Counted from the stretch's first letter, positions 13,201-21,100 are shown. The stretch: DNA of 64,000 nt from Zoroaster sp. YZ-2022 (GCA_029582265.1 CM055816.1:85711314-85775313); one strand, 5' to 3'. Notes: a model not told the origin generated them from the sequence alone. Numbers and translations: made by a program.

Positions 13201-16200
13201 TGGCTGTGATATGGGTGTTTTTGTAATGGGCATTATGGCCTACTCGGAAGGGCACTATGGCAAGGCCATGGTTTAGATCGAAGCCTACAGCCTGGAGTCA
13301 CACTACAGAAGCAGTGGGAAAACCAAGAAAAATCATGGAATAACCCCCCTGGCCTGACAAGAAATCCCTGTGGACCCCGGCATAGTGTGAACCAGTAATA
13401 CCTTTGAATGTCTTTTAGGTGTTTTTTTTAATTACTTGGACTAGTTACAGATTTTTGTTGGGCAGGTAATGGGAGGAAAAAAACCCAAAAAAAACACCAC
13501 TACTGAGCACCGAGTGAGGGCACTCTCCGATTAGAGCGCCCTCAATCGTTGATTTTTTTTTCAGTCTGTACACAGCTACCAAACATTTATGGCTTATTGA
13601 GTGACAATCAGATGTTTTTTTGTTTTTTTTTCCCCACTGCCTTCACGAATTGCATGAAAATTTGCAGGTAAGGAAGGTGGGGATGCGAGTTACGACAAGG
13701 TAAATATAATACGTGTACACTGTGGTTACATGCACGGAAAGTCAAAACAGAACCGCTGCGCTACAATAATTTTTTTTTAACCTTCGGGAATTGTGATATT
13801 TGGGCGACGATTCAAATTTCTTTCTCTCCAAATTCAGAATCATTTGAGCGGCGGATCAATCATCTAAATTATTAAAAAAATAAATAAAATGGCCTTAGAT
13901 GCCCTGTTTGCTTTATGGACACTATTTTTCAAAGAATAACAAATTTGGACACTTTTTCCAATCTGGCCTGAATATTTTTGCACCTTCATGTAAATCAAAG
14001 GATACAGAACTACATTGCCTTTCATCTTCCGTGCCGTCTGAGCGGAGAACGCTCTTTGGATTACAAACTCCCAGATCTCAAGGAGGCTTCCACGGCAAAT
14101 CCTAGGAGGTGAAAAAGAAAATGAGACAAAGACATCAAATCAATCTGTATGTCGATAGACCATTTCATAATTCAATTTACTGTGAATGATTTCATAATTC
14201 AATTTCCTGTGAATGGTTTGAATAAGTTGAAATTATGGGTTCAACTTCGGCAAATCATCTGCACGAATCTCAGCTTGTGACAATCGCAATTTGTGTTAAT
14301 TTGCTAGTATAAAACGGCCTTAAAAAGGCATCGAAATTACAAAAAGGTTGCTTTTGATTAAACAGAAAAACAGAAAAAATCATGTAACACTCGTGAACAC
14401 CTACTGCGATTAAATTTGTACGGGTTTGCTTTACGATATATTTCTTGAAAACTTGAGGGTTGAAATGAATGTCTGAAATACTAAATACCAATGTTGTACC
14501 TTCCCTTTATTAACCAGTTCGCACCGGGAATAAAACAGTTTTTCCGAACCCCCATGGCGGGTTTATTTTTACCGCAAACACGAACAATGGTGCTCACCAG
14601 AGTGTGACCGGGGAGACCGCATCTTCCACCGTATACTTATGGCTCGTTGCCACGTCGACCGGGAATCTATACAAATATTCCCGAGAATCCTGTGGCGTGT
14701 TTAGACGCTCTCCGATCCGCTGTCCAAAAAAAAATGTGCGTGTATACACGGCCTCCGACGCGAACTGGTTAACCCTCCTACTTCTGGTGCCTTTTTCAGA
14801 CAAGTTGATGCACCATTTGAAACCATTCGTTTTGGGAAACACACCAAGGTGTAGTGTATTTTTTAAATTTTATTACATTTTACACTGGCAATCAGAATAC
14901 ATCAATTAAATATAAAACCAAACCCTAAAAAACAAAAAAATACACAAAAATTCATTTTAAACAAAGCTAGTGAGTGGTAAGATAGAACAGGTGACCAGCA
15001 CCTCTACAAGGCTATCCTACCACAAGAAACCCACTAAACATTATATACCTCGTTACATACCTCGTTACCCTTCGTTACACCACTGGAGGGCCGCTGAAGC
15101 AAGCTTGGACGGTAAAGACAACATTAAGCAACAGATTAATTACGCCGACAGAGAGAGCAATGGCAAAAAGACATCCATGTACAAATATTATCCACCATTC
15201 AAAACCATTTGAATGATTTATAAGCCACTGTGTAGTACATTCACCATTTGAAACCATTCGGCTATAGAAACACTCCAAGGTGTAGTGTATCCACCATTCA
15301 AAAACCATTTGAATGGATTTGAATGGTAGTAAAGCTTGCTACCAACACTTTTCAAATGGTATCACCATGTGTGTACAAAACCAATGGCCATTTTTGAAAG
15401 TGGAATTTTTAAATGGTTTCAAATGGTCAAACAGTAGGAGGGTTAAAGGGACAATATTGCACAAACAGAGCAGACTTTCAACAGGGCATGGAATCAGTGT
15501 CCTAGTTTAAGATGAACACAGTGAATGGAAATTACTGGCTCATTTATGCAGCAGCAACGGTAATATGACTATTTTGTTGGGTATTATTTTCAGTCACTGA
15601 GTTAATCTAAAACTAGCACTCCGATTCCTTTGCTAAAGCATTGATGCTATACAGTAGGTAGGCCTACAGTCACTTGTACCATACATGTACATTCCTCAAA
15701 CTGGAAAATTGGGGAATTTTTTTGCAGCCACTAACTAGTTAAAAAATTATTCTATTGATTTTTCGGGGTACAGAAAGCAAAAACTATCTTTAAAATTCAC
15801 TTTTATGATGGTTTTCGGACTTTATTTTCCTTCTAAAAACATCCTCCCCTTCAGAAAATAGAAGAATCCTATTATAGTTGCCACTGAGCATATACAATGA
15901 CTGTGTTGGTCACTAACAGGGGAGTTGACAAGATCAGACTGACATGACTGAGGAAGTCATCGTATACCAAAAATGCCTAATTTTTCATGAAATAAATATC
16001 CTGGAATAATTTGAAGTATATGTCCATCATCATTCATAGATGTTCTCCACCTTACTGGGTAGGTAACATTACATTATTGGTTATATTGAATGAGAAAAAG
16101 TGGCGGTCGGATATGACATTCGGGACCGTACTCAAGTTCCCTCAGCCTTATGTTCCCTCAGCCCTATGTTCCCTCATCCCAAAATAGACCCTATGTTCCC

Positions 16201-16555
16201 TCAGCCCTATGTTCCCTCATCCCAACATAGGGTCTATTTTGGGATGAGGAACATAGGGTTGAGGGAACATAGGGTTGAGGGAACATAGGGCCTAATTTGG
16301 ATTTTAAAAAAATGTTAGGCATTGAGGGAACATAGGGCTGAGGGAACATAGGGCTGAGGGAACATAGGCATGACCCCTGACATTCTACCCCTCAAATTTA
16401 TAGCATATGACTGAAGAGGGCAATCTAACTTACTCTCTCAATTCCTGCGCCGTCGGCATCGGTGCGTTGACATGGCGACCCTGAGGGACAAAGTTCATCT
16501 CCTGCGTAGCCCATTCTTGGAGGAGGCTGGCCACTTCGCTACGTCTGTCAGGCAT
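1102..16555 (-). CDS. HAUS5: HAUS5-like gene, augmin complex subunit 5 (10 coding exons, 3' end outside window)
   Basis: Ten minus-strand exons with GT/AG borders and compatible phases join into about 418 codons: 16,434-16,555; 14,014-14,101; 10,949-11,096; 9,890-10,049; 8,744-8,828; 7,171-7,256; 5,973-6,137; 5,028-5,106; 3,406-3,563; 1,102-1,264. The protein follows vertebrate HAUS5 block by block: LLQEWATQEM near the start, ICRGSLLEIWEFVIQ in exon 2, coiled coil in exons 3-4, SVRESCSEMASFL in exon 6, VWTKIECVLSESPANQVI in exon 7, and VFSTELELV in exon 10. Human HAUS5 is about 630 residues, so roughly the last third is missing off the left edge. HAUS5 belongs to the eight-subunit augmin complex, which recruits gamma-tubulin ring complex to spindle microtubules for branching nucleation. 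The assignment is from remembered family similarity, not a search. The exon 2/3 junction is the least certain. Confidence 0.78.
1500..2310 (-). mobile_element. LINE fragment, RT C-terminal part, internally duplicated
   Basis: Minus-strand frames encode the stretch downstream of the RT catalytic core in non-LTR retrotransposons: YLYKTSIRPLTEYCSHIWAG, LDKVQRRLCYLVGEDL and, further on, SFFPRATSVWNSLP. The YLYKTS to YRYVFGRF segment occurs twice in a row (about 1,745-1,965 and 1,980-2,200), a local tandem duplication after insertion. It is 5'-truncated and lies in a HAUS5 intron. It has the style of CR1/Jockey-group LINEs; the clade is not certain. Confidence 0.75.
2680..3365. mobile_element. TTAA-flanked MITE, family B, copy 1, split by a SINE
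   Basis: TTAA stands at 2,680-2,683 and 3,362-3,365, with inverted ends CCCTCCTACT and AGTAGGAGGG. A SINE occupies 2,806-3,166, so the MITE itself is about 320 bp. Copy 2 is at 14,769-15,446. Confidence 0.78.
2806..3166 (+). mobile_element. tRNA-derived SINE, copy 2 (nested)
   Basis: The head GTCGTGGCCGAGCGGTCTAG with B-box GGTTCGAATC resembles a class II (Leu/Ser-type) tRNA. It has the same body and (ATT)n tail as the other copies. It sits inside MITE family B, so it is younger than that insertion. Confidence 0.88.
3406..3563 (-). CDS. HAUS5: HAUS5 coding exon 9
   Basis: This 158-nt exon has acceptor TGTCTTTCGAAG and donor GTGTGT, ending in phase 2. It encodes EKQLAHMRTFMDTEQSRN through SDNPGVLEMA. 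The spacing from the preceding HQLIE motif equals that in vertebrate HAUS5 (about 40 residues to the RRL position). An internal GTGTCT is a possible earlier donor, but its phase (1) does not suit exon 10. Confidence 0.8.
4517..4752. mobile_element. Foldback MITE, family C, copy 1
   Basis: Two arms of about 110 bp are near-perfect reverse complements around about 4,640. Each holds AGTAAGACTAATTGC, GACACCATGTGAAAT and TTCTGAAAAGAACTGGAGG. Copies lie at 7,437-7,622 and 42,586-42,835. It lies in HAUS5 intron 8. Confidence 0.8.
5028..5106 (-). CDS. HAUS5: HAUS5 coding exon 8
   Basis: This 79-nt exon has acceptor TACTTTCAAG and donor GTAAGG, ending in phase 0. It encodes FKFGSGGFEDDSSVPDL and MLSVHQLIE, matching the DSS..LPSMVHLIQE motif of vertebrate HAUS5. 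Confidence 0.82.
5401..5646. mobile_element. MITE with GTGAC termini, family D, copy 1
   Basis: The left end GTGACCCACTGTGGCAAAAC and right end GTTTTGCCAGAGCCAGTCAC (written as GTTTAGGGTTTTGCCAGAGC then CAGTCAC) are inverted copies. An 80-bp minimal relative lies at 26,168-26,253, and a longer one with related GTGACCC ends lies at 10,193-10,640. Confidence 0.65.
5655..5780. repeat. Two copies of a 46-bp CCCCCTAGGTATTCTGG unit
   Basis: The unit CCTAGGTATTCTGGCTAGGA plus flanking TTAACC(C/A)TAACC occurs twice, then runs into CCTCCAAAATCC, a motif of the TTAACCCTAAC family seen at 7.7 and 11.3-12.6 kb. It is probably a truncated member. Confidence 0.5.
5973..6137 (-). CDS. HAUS5: HAUS5 coding exon 7
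   Basis: This 165-nt exon has acceptor ATTTTTTCAG and donor GTATGC. It encodes NEKQDKVWTKIECVLSESPA through LKKDAEQL. The block W..(I/V)E..L...P...V corresponds to the WLSSVETLL..HPPGHVL region of vertebrate HAUS5. Confidence 0.82.
6286..6760 (-). repeat. Two diverged tRNA-like SINE fragments
   Basis: On the minus strand, GGGTTCGAATCCCGCC (B-box-like) precedes AGTCGCCTGTGAAG, and an A-box-like GGTCGGTGGTCAAG lies upstream. The unit appears at about 6,505-6,690 and, more diverged, at about 6,290-6,430. The head differs from the SINE family at 670, so this is a second family. No full tRNA cloverleaf can be drawn. Confidence 0.5.
6793..7102. repeat. Foldback repeat with about 80-bp arms
   Basis: The left arm (CCAAGGCCACGATTATTA...ACAAGTCACATCTTTACAAA) and right arm (TTTGTAAAGATGTGACTTGT...TAATCGTGGCCTTGG) are reverse complements around an AT-rich centre. 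It lies in HAUS5 intron 6. Confidence 0.7.
7171..7256 (-). CDS. HAUS5: HAUS5 coding exon 6
   Basis: This 86-nt exon has acceptor ACTTTTCTTCAG and donor GTAAGT (phase 2). It encodes KSVRESCSEMASFLRQMLKG and eight more residues, aligning with the VLRDVRTACTLRAQFL block of vertebrate HAUS5. A 60-codon plus-strand frame overlaps it, but the splice signals and phase fit favour the minus strand. Confidence 0.8.
7437..7622. mobile_element. Foldback MITE, family C, copy 2 (left arm shortened)
   Basis: It has the right arm of family C (GAAACGTCG-like centre, TTCTTTTCAGAATTAATTA, TTTCACATGGTGTCACTGCA), while the left arm has lost its middle. The outer TAAAGACTATTTGC pairs with CAAATAGTCCAAACAGTCTTTA. 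Confidence 0.7.
7672..8217. mobile_element. TTAACCCTAAC-family element, copy without array
   Basis: It begins CTAACCCTAACTCCCTAGG and ends GGAAGGTTAGGGCTAA. The interior (CCTCAATCCTCCAAAATCC, CATGTATGCACACATGTGTT, CCCTCCCTGCATGCATGGAG) matches 12,300-12,636. It holds a single copy of the unit that forms a 24-copy array in the other element. Confidence 0.65.
8221..8704. repeat. 18-bp minisatellite, about 27 copies
   Basis: The unit is ATGACATGTCACTAATAC. It contains the palindrome GACATGTC. A block of four consecutive units (about 8,515-8,585) carries CAC instead of ACT (CACCAATAC). Because 18 is a multiple of 3, all frames look open across it; these are not genes. It lies in the HAUS5 intron just after exon 5. 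Confidence 0.95.
8744..8828 (-). CDS. HAUS5: HAUS5 coding exon 5
   Basis: This 85-nt exon has acceptor TTGTCCACAG and donor GTAAGT, ending in phase 0. It encodes SVPSQSLLYSKQGRSHAD through SSPGLESACT. The 18-bp minisatellite at 8,221-8,704 begins about 40 bp beyond the donor, inside the next intron. Confidence 0.75.
9006..9350 (+). mobile_element. tRNA-derived SINE, copy 3
   Basis: The head GTCGTGGCCAAGCGGTCTAG, B-box-like GGTTCGAAACC, conserved body and (ATT)n tail are all present. It lies in HAUS5 intron 4. Confidence 0.87.
9890..10049 (-). CDS. HAUS5: HAUS5 coding exon 4
   Basis: This 160-nt exon has acceptor TTTATTTCAG and donor GTGAAG (phase 2). It continues the coiled coil from EQEYQTSCSGMSDFHHK to KVNHYQELK. 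Without the donor the frame would end two codons later at TGA. The phase match to exon 5 argues for splicing. Confidence 0.78.
10193..10640. mobile_element. MITE with GTGACCC termini, family D-like, 450 bp
   Basis: The left end TATGTGACCCACTGTGAAAA followed by TGAGTC pairs with the right end GACTCATTTTCACAGAGCGG followed by GTCACATA. The interior is AT-rich with no coding. It is flanked by ATG-rich low-complexity sequence (AATGAxTATGTAAA repeats at 10,080-10,195 and 10,640-10,745) that it seems to have split. Confidence 0.7.
10949..11096 (-). CDS. HAUS5: HAUS5 coding exon 3 (5' border uncertain)
   Basis: It encodes a heptad-rich coiled coil (SQERSDLLQRQRELGAQL and onward) and ends at donor GTAAGT with phase 1. 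Exon 2 ends in phase 0, which favours the acceptor before 11,096. A better-looking acceptor (TCAG, exon start 11,136) keeps the frame open but would need a different phase from exon 2. Confidence 0.72.
11256..12636. mobile_element. TTAACCCTAAC-family element carrying a 44-bp minisatellite
   Basis: It begins TTAACCCTAACTCCC and ends GGTTAGGGTTAA, with TTAA at both edges. Inside is a tandem array of about 24 units of 44 bp (TAACTCCCTAGGCCCATTTG then CTTACACATAACCTGAATCC and TTCC) from about 11,262 to 12,310, followed by unique sequence shared with 7,672-8,217. The array starts with the element's own left end, so it grew by reiterating the terminus. It lies in HAUS5 intron 2. Confidence 0.8.
12637..13900. 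other. Intronic stretch without recognised genes
   Basis: This is HAUS5 intron 2. I see no splice-bounded coding here. Short inverted GAGTGAGGGCACTCTCC / GAGCGCCCTC-type motifs lie at 13,505-13,550. An 82-codon plus-strand frame at 13,028 shows no family features. Confidence 0.5.
14014..14101 (-). CDS. HAUS5: HAUS5 coding exon 2
   Basis: This 88-nt exon has acceptor CACCTCCTAG and donor GTAGTT. It completes the split codon from exon 1 and encodes ICRGSLLEIWEFVIQRAF then SAQTARKMKGN. This is the strongest family match, aligning with the LRRLC..IWAYILQHV...TVKKIRGN stretch of vertebrate HAUS5. An alternative donor, GTGCAA, lies in the same phase a little further on. Confidence 0.82.
14510..14772 (+). 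mobile_element. TTAA-flanked MITE, family A, copy 2
   Basis: TTAA stands at 14,510-14,513 and 14,769-14,772, with ends CCAGTTCGCACC and GACGCGAACTGG. It shares the GTGGCGTGTTTAGACGCTCT core with the other two copies. Its right TTAA is also the left TTAA of the next element. Confidence 0.8.
14769..15446. mobile_element. TTAA-flanked MITE, family B, copy 2
   Basis: It begins TTAACCCTCCTACT and ends AGTAGGAGGGTTAA. Internally CACCATTTGAAACCATTCG and its complement recur several times, giving short hairpins. It lies in the HAUS5 intron between exons 1 and 2. Confidence 0.75.
15447..16120. other. Intronic stretch without recognised genes
   Basis: This is part of HAUS5 intron 1. It is AT-rich, and I find no coding, RNA gene or repeat that I can support. 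Confidence 0.4.
16135..16372. repeat. GTTCCCTCAGCCCTAT repeats in opposed orientation
   Basis: Units of about 16 bp (CCCTATGTTCCCTCAGCC) run one way up to about 16,215 and the reverse complement (GAGGGAACATAGGGCTGA) runs from about 16,216 on, with CATCCCAAAATAGACCC pairing across the centre. The whole can fold into one long hairpin. It lies just inside HAUS5 intron 1. Confidence 0.8.
16434..16555 (-). CDS. HAUS5: HAUS5 coding exon 1
   Basis: It starts at ATG 16,555 and gives 40 codons plus 2 nt, ending before GTAAGT. It encodes MPDRRSEVASLLQEWATQEM and onward to AQELRE. The distance from Met to the LLQEW block (about 11 residues) matches the short N-terminus of vertebrate HAUS5, which supports this start. 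A TAG acceptor at 16,564-16,566 suggests that a leader exon is spliced to the 5' UTR here. Confidence 0.8.
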
Positions 16556-17482
16556 TGCTTACACTACAATTAAAAGTAAACTTTATTACTGACACCTGGC
16601 TCTGGAAAGCCTAATGTGAACTGACTGCACATGTTGAATATTATGAAAAAAGGGTTGCAATTAAGCCAAATCAGAATTGTGGTTTTGGAAAAACACAGTG
16701 GAAAACTGTATAGGGCACCGATTGTCAATTATTTATCCAGCCCATAATTAAAGCATGTTTTACCATGGTTTACATGGTTTAGGCCAAAAAAAGTCTCTGG
16801 TTTCCATCGGCATCAAAATCGGTGTGGTGACTAGGCTTGGGCGATGACATGATAATTAATATGGCAAATCGCCATGAAAAAAAATATATCACAATATCCC
16901 TGATTGTCAGTCGGATCAGAAATTCCATTTATAGAAAAAGTCTTTTCAACATTCAGAAGTGAGAAACAAAATCGAACTACTTATGTGGTAAGCCGATTGT
17001 CATGCCACAAAGGAGCCGCCTGACAGGGCGTTGTTTAAAATCCACGGCCACTCAAACAAATCTATTCAGATGGATTAAGTATTGGGGATTGAATGGAGTA
17101 TTTGATCCAACAATGTGTCGACAATGTTTACGTCTCACTGTCTAGCCATGGTGGTCTGTGACTCTGGCTGGTGCACCACATAAGAGTACATTATATCGTG
17201 CATATAAGCAGAAACTCGGGCTGGTGACTTGATTAGGACGCATGACGCAGTAGCCGTCCCACATAATTATTATGCAAACGAATTTGCCAATGGCCATGGT
17301 GCACTCGTGAACCGCGCGACTACACGTCTCTCAGGTCAGCACTGACAATTTATTGTGATGCTTGTAGATGGGTACATCCCTGTTATTATCGGCTCTAAAG
17401 CACTAATGCGTGAAAAAATAATCGCGATATAATCGATTATCGCGATATATGTGGCAATCTTTCTTATTTTGCAAACCAGTGA

Positions 17483-17610
17483 AATACGTGGTACAAGTAT
17501 ACATGGTTATTGGAACCAGACCAAATTTCCCATAAAAAATATGGTGGCTAGAAGAGGCCTTACAAATCAAGCAAACATTTATACGCCAATGTGAAAAAGT
17601 CATTTAAACG
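17483..17610 (+). repeat. Dispersed repeat, copy 1 (pairs with 23,040-23,170)
   Basis: AATATGGTGGCTAGAAGAGG, CCTTACAAATC and TGTGAAAAAGTC-TTTAAA recur in the same order at 23,095-23,167. AAAATCGGTGTGGTGAC (about 16,815) also pairs with AAAATCGGTGCAGTGAC at 22,982. The larger element is not delimited. Confidence 0.5.
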
Positions 17611-17800
17611 TTGACGACTATGCTTGCGTGTGATGATCATTAACTGCACGTTGACATGTAAAACCGTCTACAGCGATGACGTCATGATTAATTGACACGG
17701 TGATCCTGTTTGAACTGCGTGCACTGAAAAACCGATGCATCATTTTGGTGAGGCATTATTTTAAATGGAAAATAAATTCTACATGGTAACGTTACATAAC

Positions 17801-18019
17801 AATAAATTCTTTCACGGTAATATGCGCCATGTTTTTGACGGGGCAAAATTGTTTATTTCGAACACACGTTGCCATCTGCGACCTGGCGCTCGAACTTCAC
17901 GTACATTCCAGACGCGTGCGTGAAGTTCGAGCGCTGGGTCGCAGACGGCAACGAATGTTCGAAATAAACAATTTTGCCCCGTCAAAAACATGGCGCATAT
18001 TACCGTGAAAGGGTTTATT
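17801..18019. repeat. 219-bp near-perfect palindrome upstream of HAUS5
   Basis: The arms of about 100 bp differ at only a few sites. The left holds TTCACGGTAATATGCGCCAT and CGCTCGAACTTCACG, and the right holds their reverse complements. The centre is about 17,910. It lies between the putative leader exon and coding exon 1. It could be a foldback MITE; no target duplication is obvious. Confidence 0.85.
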
Positions 18020-18509
18020 AACATGCCAACATGGACGGTATTAAAAAGACTGAACTTTATTGCACTTACAAATTATTGGACCAAAAATATTTCGCCTTAA
18101 TGTTACACACAGTTTAAATAAGGTATGACGAGACCACTGGCACTGCTATAAATGGACCTATATCATGTACATGATCTGACTCTACGGCCCGCCCGCCCGT
18201 CGTGCGTGTAACCATAATGGATTGGAGATACAGTACGTAGCCTTACAATGTATACATTACATGTAATATAGCCCAAAGTTACGTGTAAACAAAATTAAAG
18301 TAGGCCTAACTCATGAAATAAACGTCAGTCTAACTCTTATCTTAGCGATTTATAAACTATTGAATGAGTTTTACTTATACAAATTGAGTTTTATATATCA
18401 AGAATGATAACACAGAATAAGCTTCCAAAAATTCAATACCTCTTAATAACACCATGGAGGAAGGAATCTGTTTCCTTCCTCCATGATAACACTAACACTA
18501 CAGTCTTAC

Positions 18510-18565
18510 CTTCTTCAATGACAAAACAATCTTGACTTTTTGGCAGTTTCATCGTTTCTCAAACT
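18510..18565 (-). promoter_or_regulatory. Possible HAUS5 leader exon and promoter-proximal region
   Basis: On the minus strand a donor GAAG/GTAAGA lies at 18,510. Upstream is an ATG frame of 14 codons (MKLPKSQDCFVIEE) that would either be a short uORF (spliced to the acceptor at 16,564) or extend HAUS5 in frame (acceptor at 16,556). Vertebrate HAUS5 has a short N-terminus, which favours non-coding. The upstream edge of the exon is a guess. Confidence 0.35.
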
Positions 18566-18625
18566 ACCGCCTTACTTCAATTGACGATTGAGGGCGCGCG
18601 TCATGAATAATAGACCTATGCTCAA

Positions 18626-18645
18626 CCACAAGAGGGCGCCATTTT
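18626..18645. promoter_or_regulatory. YY1-like / CTCF-like motif
   Basis: CCACAAGAGGGCGCCATTTT combines a one-mismatch CTCF core (CCANNAGRGGGCGC type) with a GCGCCATTTT stretch like YY1 promoter sites of housekeeping genes. It lies about 60-115 bp upstream of the putative HAUS5 leader exon. This is motif resemblance only. Confidence 0.3.
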
Positions 18646-18787
18646 TTGGGTAAAATGGGAAAGGGGTCAAAACCACTGATCAGTGGTCAAAAGAAGATAT
18701 TAGACTCCTAAAAAACAATTAATTTACAGATTTTGTGGGTTTTTTCAATGAAACTTTTATAAATGTAAAAGTGTAAGATAGAAAGTG

Positions 18788-19228
18788 TAAGATATATGAA
18801 TTTTTTAGATGTTAATGAACCAATACTGTCTAAAACTCAGGTATGGTTTCAGTTGGATGTACAATAGCCATTAGAATAAAAGTAGCAGGTTTGTTGTTTT
18901 AAATGAAGTAGTTCCTTTTTGCATTTGTTTTACTGTCAGACAAAGTATGGTTAGGGTAGCTTGTGATATACACAATTTATTTATGTTTGGCGAAATAGAG
19001 GAAAGAAGAGTCAAGCAAGATGGTTTTTTAATGAATATTTCCCTCCATCTCCCATGTTGACTTGTAAAATTGTAATATAAAACAACCTTGGCATTACAAA
19101 AGCTATGGCAGTCTTTTGTCAAGTTGGACCCGATTGGCTGTCCCCATCATCCATAATTATGATGTAGGTAAACCTATGTAAATTGGTCGTCAAGTCTGAG
19201 CCATCAAATGAAGTATTCACAACCCTGT

Positions 19229-19231
<3 letters not shown>
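18788..19231 (+). repeat. 450-bp dispersed repeat R1, copy 1
   Basis: It matches 36,927-37,395 in the same orientation over most of its length (GATGTTAATGAACCAATACT, AACAACCTTGGCATTACAAA, GATTGGCTGTCCCCAT). It runs directly into a (GA)n array; copy 2 runs into a (GGGA)n array after about 35 bp. Confidence 0.8.

Positions 19232-19319
<88 letters not shown>
19231..19319. repeat. (GA)n microsatellite 1
   Basis: About 44 GA dinucleotides in a row. It is followed by ACTTTTCAAAGAAAACTTTA, a tail that recurs after the next GA array. Confidence 0.95.
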
Positions 19320-19322
<3 letters not shown>

Positions 19323-19839
19323 TTTTTGACTTTTCAAAGAAAACTTTATTTACAAAGCAGAACAATACAAAATTACAGAATACAAAACAATGTTTAACAA
19401 AAAATGGTGGTTACCAATATTACTGTAAAAGTAACAAAACTCTGTAAACTTTGTTTAACGAAGGTAATAACAACAATACATTATATAAAGAAAGACAAAA
19501 ACATTAAAAGATCAAAACAAAACGAAATAACCAAAAGGTAGAGTGGAAGAAAGGATGAGAAAGGAAAGGGAAGGGATCCTCTAAAAGGGAGACTGCAAGC
19601 ACCATGGTGTAAGCAGACTCCCCTAAAGATTCCCTGGGTGGGGAGCCACTGGCATTACTGGTGTGGGTCTTAAACCCACTCCAGCGGCTCCCAAAGAGAA
19701 AGAAAAGAAAGGAAAAGGAAAGGAAAGAGAGAGGACCCCACTCGTGAACAGTGGTAGAGACCTTGCCTCCAATCAGAGAGATTGGAGTAGCTGTTCACAA
19801 GGTGGGTCGAAGAGGGGGAAAGGTGGACCGAGAGGGGTC

Positions 19840-19844
<5 letters not shown>

Positions 19845-19896
<52 letters not shown>
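19845..19896. repeat. (GA)n microsatellite 2
   Basis: About 26 GA units followed by ACTTTTCCGAAGAAAACTTT, nearly the same tail as array 1. This suggests that both arrays are ends of one dispersed element. Confidence 0.95.
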
Positions 19897-19899
<3 letters not shown>

Positions 19900-20131
19900 T
19901 TCCGAAGAAAACTTTATTAATAAAAACAAATATATACAGAGGTACAATAAAAGGGTGGTAATCAGTTTACAATAATTTTGTAAAGATATAGACAATATTA
20001 CTTATAGACAACAAAGTAATGAATAATCAAGATATACAATAATTTGTCAATAAAAGGGTGGTAATCAGTAAAACAAAAGTTTGTCAATAATATTGTAACA
20101 TTAATGACATAAATAAAATTACAAAAGATAA

Positions 20132-20133
<2 letters not shown>

Positions 20134-20189
<56 letters not shown>
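20134..20189. repeat. (GA)n microsatellite 3
   Basis: About 28 GA units in an AT-rich setting. The AAAGGGTGGTAATCAGT sequence occurs twice between arrays 2 and 3 (about 19,950 and 20,052), so part of the spacer is duplicated. Confidence 0.93.
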
Positions 20190-20191
<2 letters not shown>

Positions 20192-20828
20192 TCCCTAGCG
20201 TAAAAAAAATCAAGAGTAAGGGCATCCATGACGAAAGTAAACAAAAAAGAAGAAAGCTTTCAGTTTCAGTATCCTCTGCTGCAGGCTTCGTTTGATTTGC
20301 GGGTGATTGCGGAGGGGTTTGAGTTATGTCAGACGTGAATTTTCTGGCAATCTGGATTGGTTTCTTTCTTAATTCTGTATTTATTTAGGTAGTAAATATA
20401 CAGTTTGGCTCCTCTGATCATTGCAAGAGAGGCACAATTGAATTAAATCTATAAATATATATTTTATGAAATAAGTGAAGACAGAACAACTGGCAGCACG
20501 AGGAGCCATAATTGACTTAATTGTCCATTGAATATTACTAAACTGTCAATTACTCAACGTTATATCACAGCTGTAAGGCAGCTGTTTTAAAATTCAGAAG
20601 TTGATTTGATTAGTTTCATGGTACAACTGACTCTGTCGAGAGGACACAATGAAATCATTTATGTGTGAATAATATGGAGCAGTGGATCTACCTGTAGCCC
20701 TAGACTTGCTTGATGACATCATCCATAATGAATATTCATTTCATTATAAACAATCAGCAACCAATCAACAGCTACACAGTACCTTTGTTTATATGTTACT
20801 ATGGGCAACCCTTTTTTGCTTAGGACTT

Positions 20829-20836
20829 TGACGTCA
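20829..20836. promoter_or_regulatory. CRE (TGACGTCA) upstream of FREP1
   Basis: A perfect 8-bp CRE lies 265 bp before the preferred FREP1 start, within about 600 bp (from about 20,375) that is conserved with the FREP2 upstream region. CREs bind CREB/ATF bZIP dimers. Confidence 0.55.
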
Positions 20837-21100
20837 GTATTGCCTTCATGATATCAAATATCACTGACTGAACACTCATCACTTCGGTAAGATACATGTA
20901 CCAGTAATAACGTCAATATCCTGCAGTCAGAGAAGGTATTACTAAAGACTTGGACTTCATAGAAATTCTTGACTGTGGATAACTTAGATATTACTCCTAC
21001 ATCTCAACCATCTTTGAAGCCTTTGAAGTAATCAGACATCTCCAGAATGAAGACCAACTCATTTCAGATATCTGAAGTCATTGATACAGCTACTTTCATC

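Noticed and set aside
19208..19920. Arg-Glu repeat frames
   Set aside because: Translations of GA microsatellites.
21047..21100. Upstream ATG of FREP1 as the true start
   Set aside because: It would bury the signal peptide 18 residues in; the inner ATG gives the 327-residue length shared with FREP3 and FREP4. The upstream ATG is also in FREP2, so it is not excluded.
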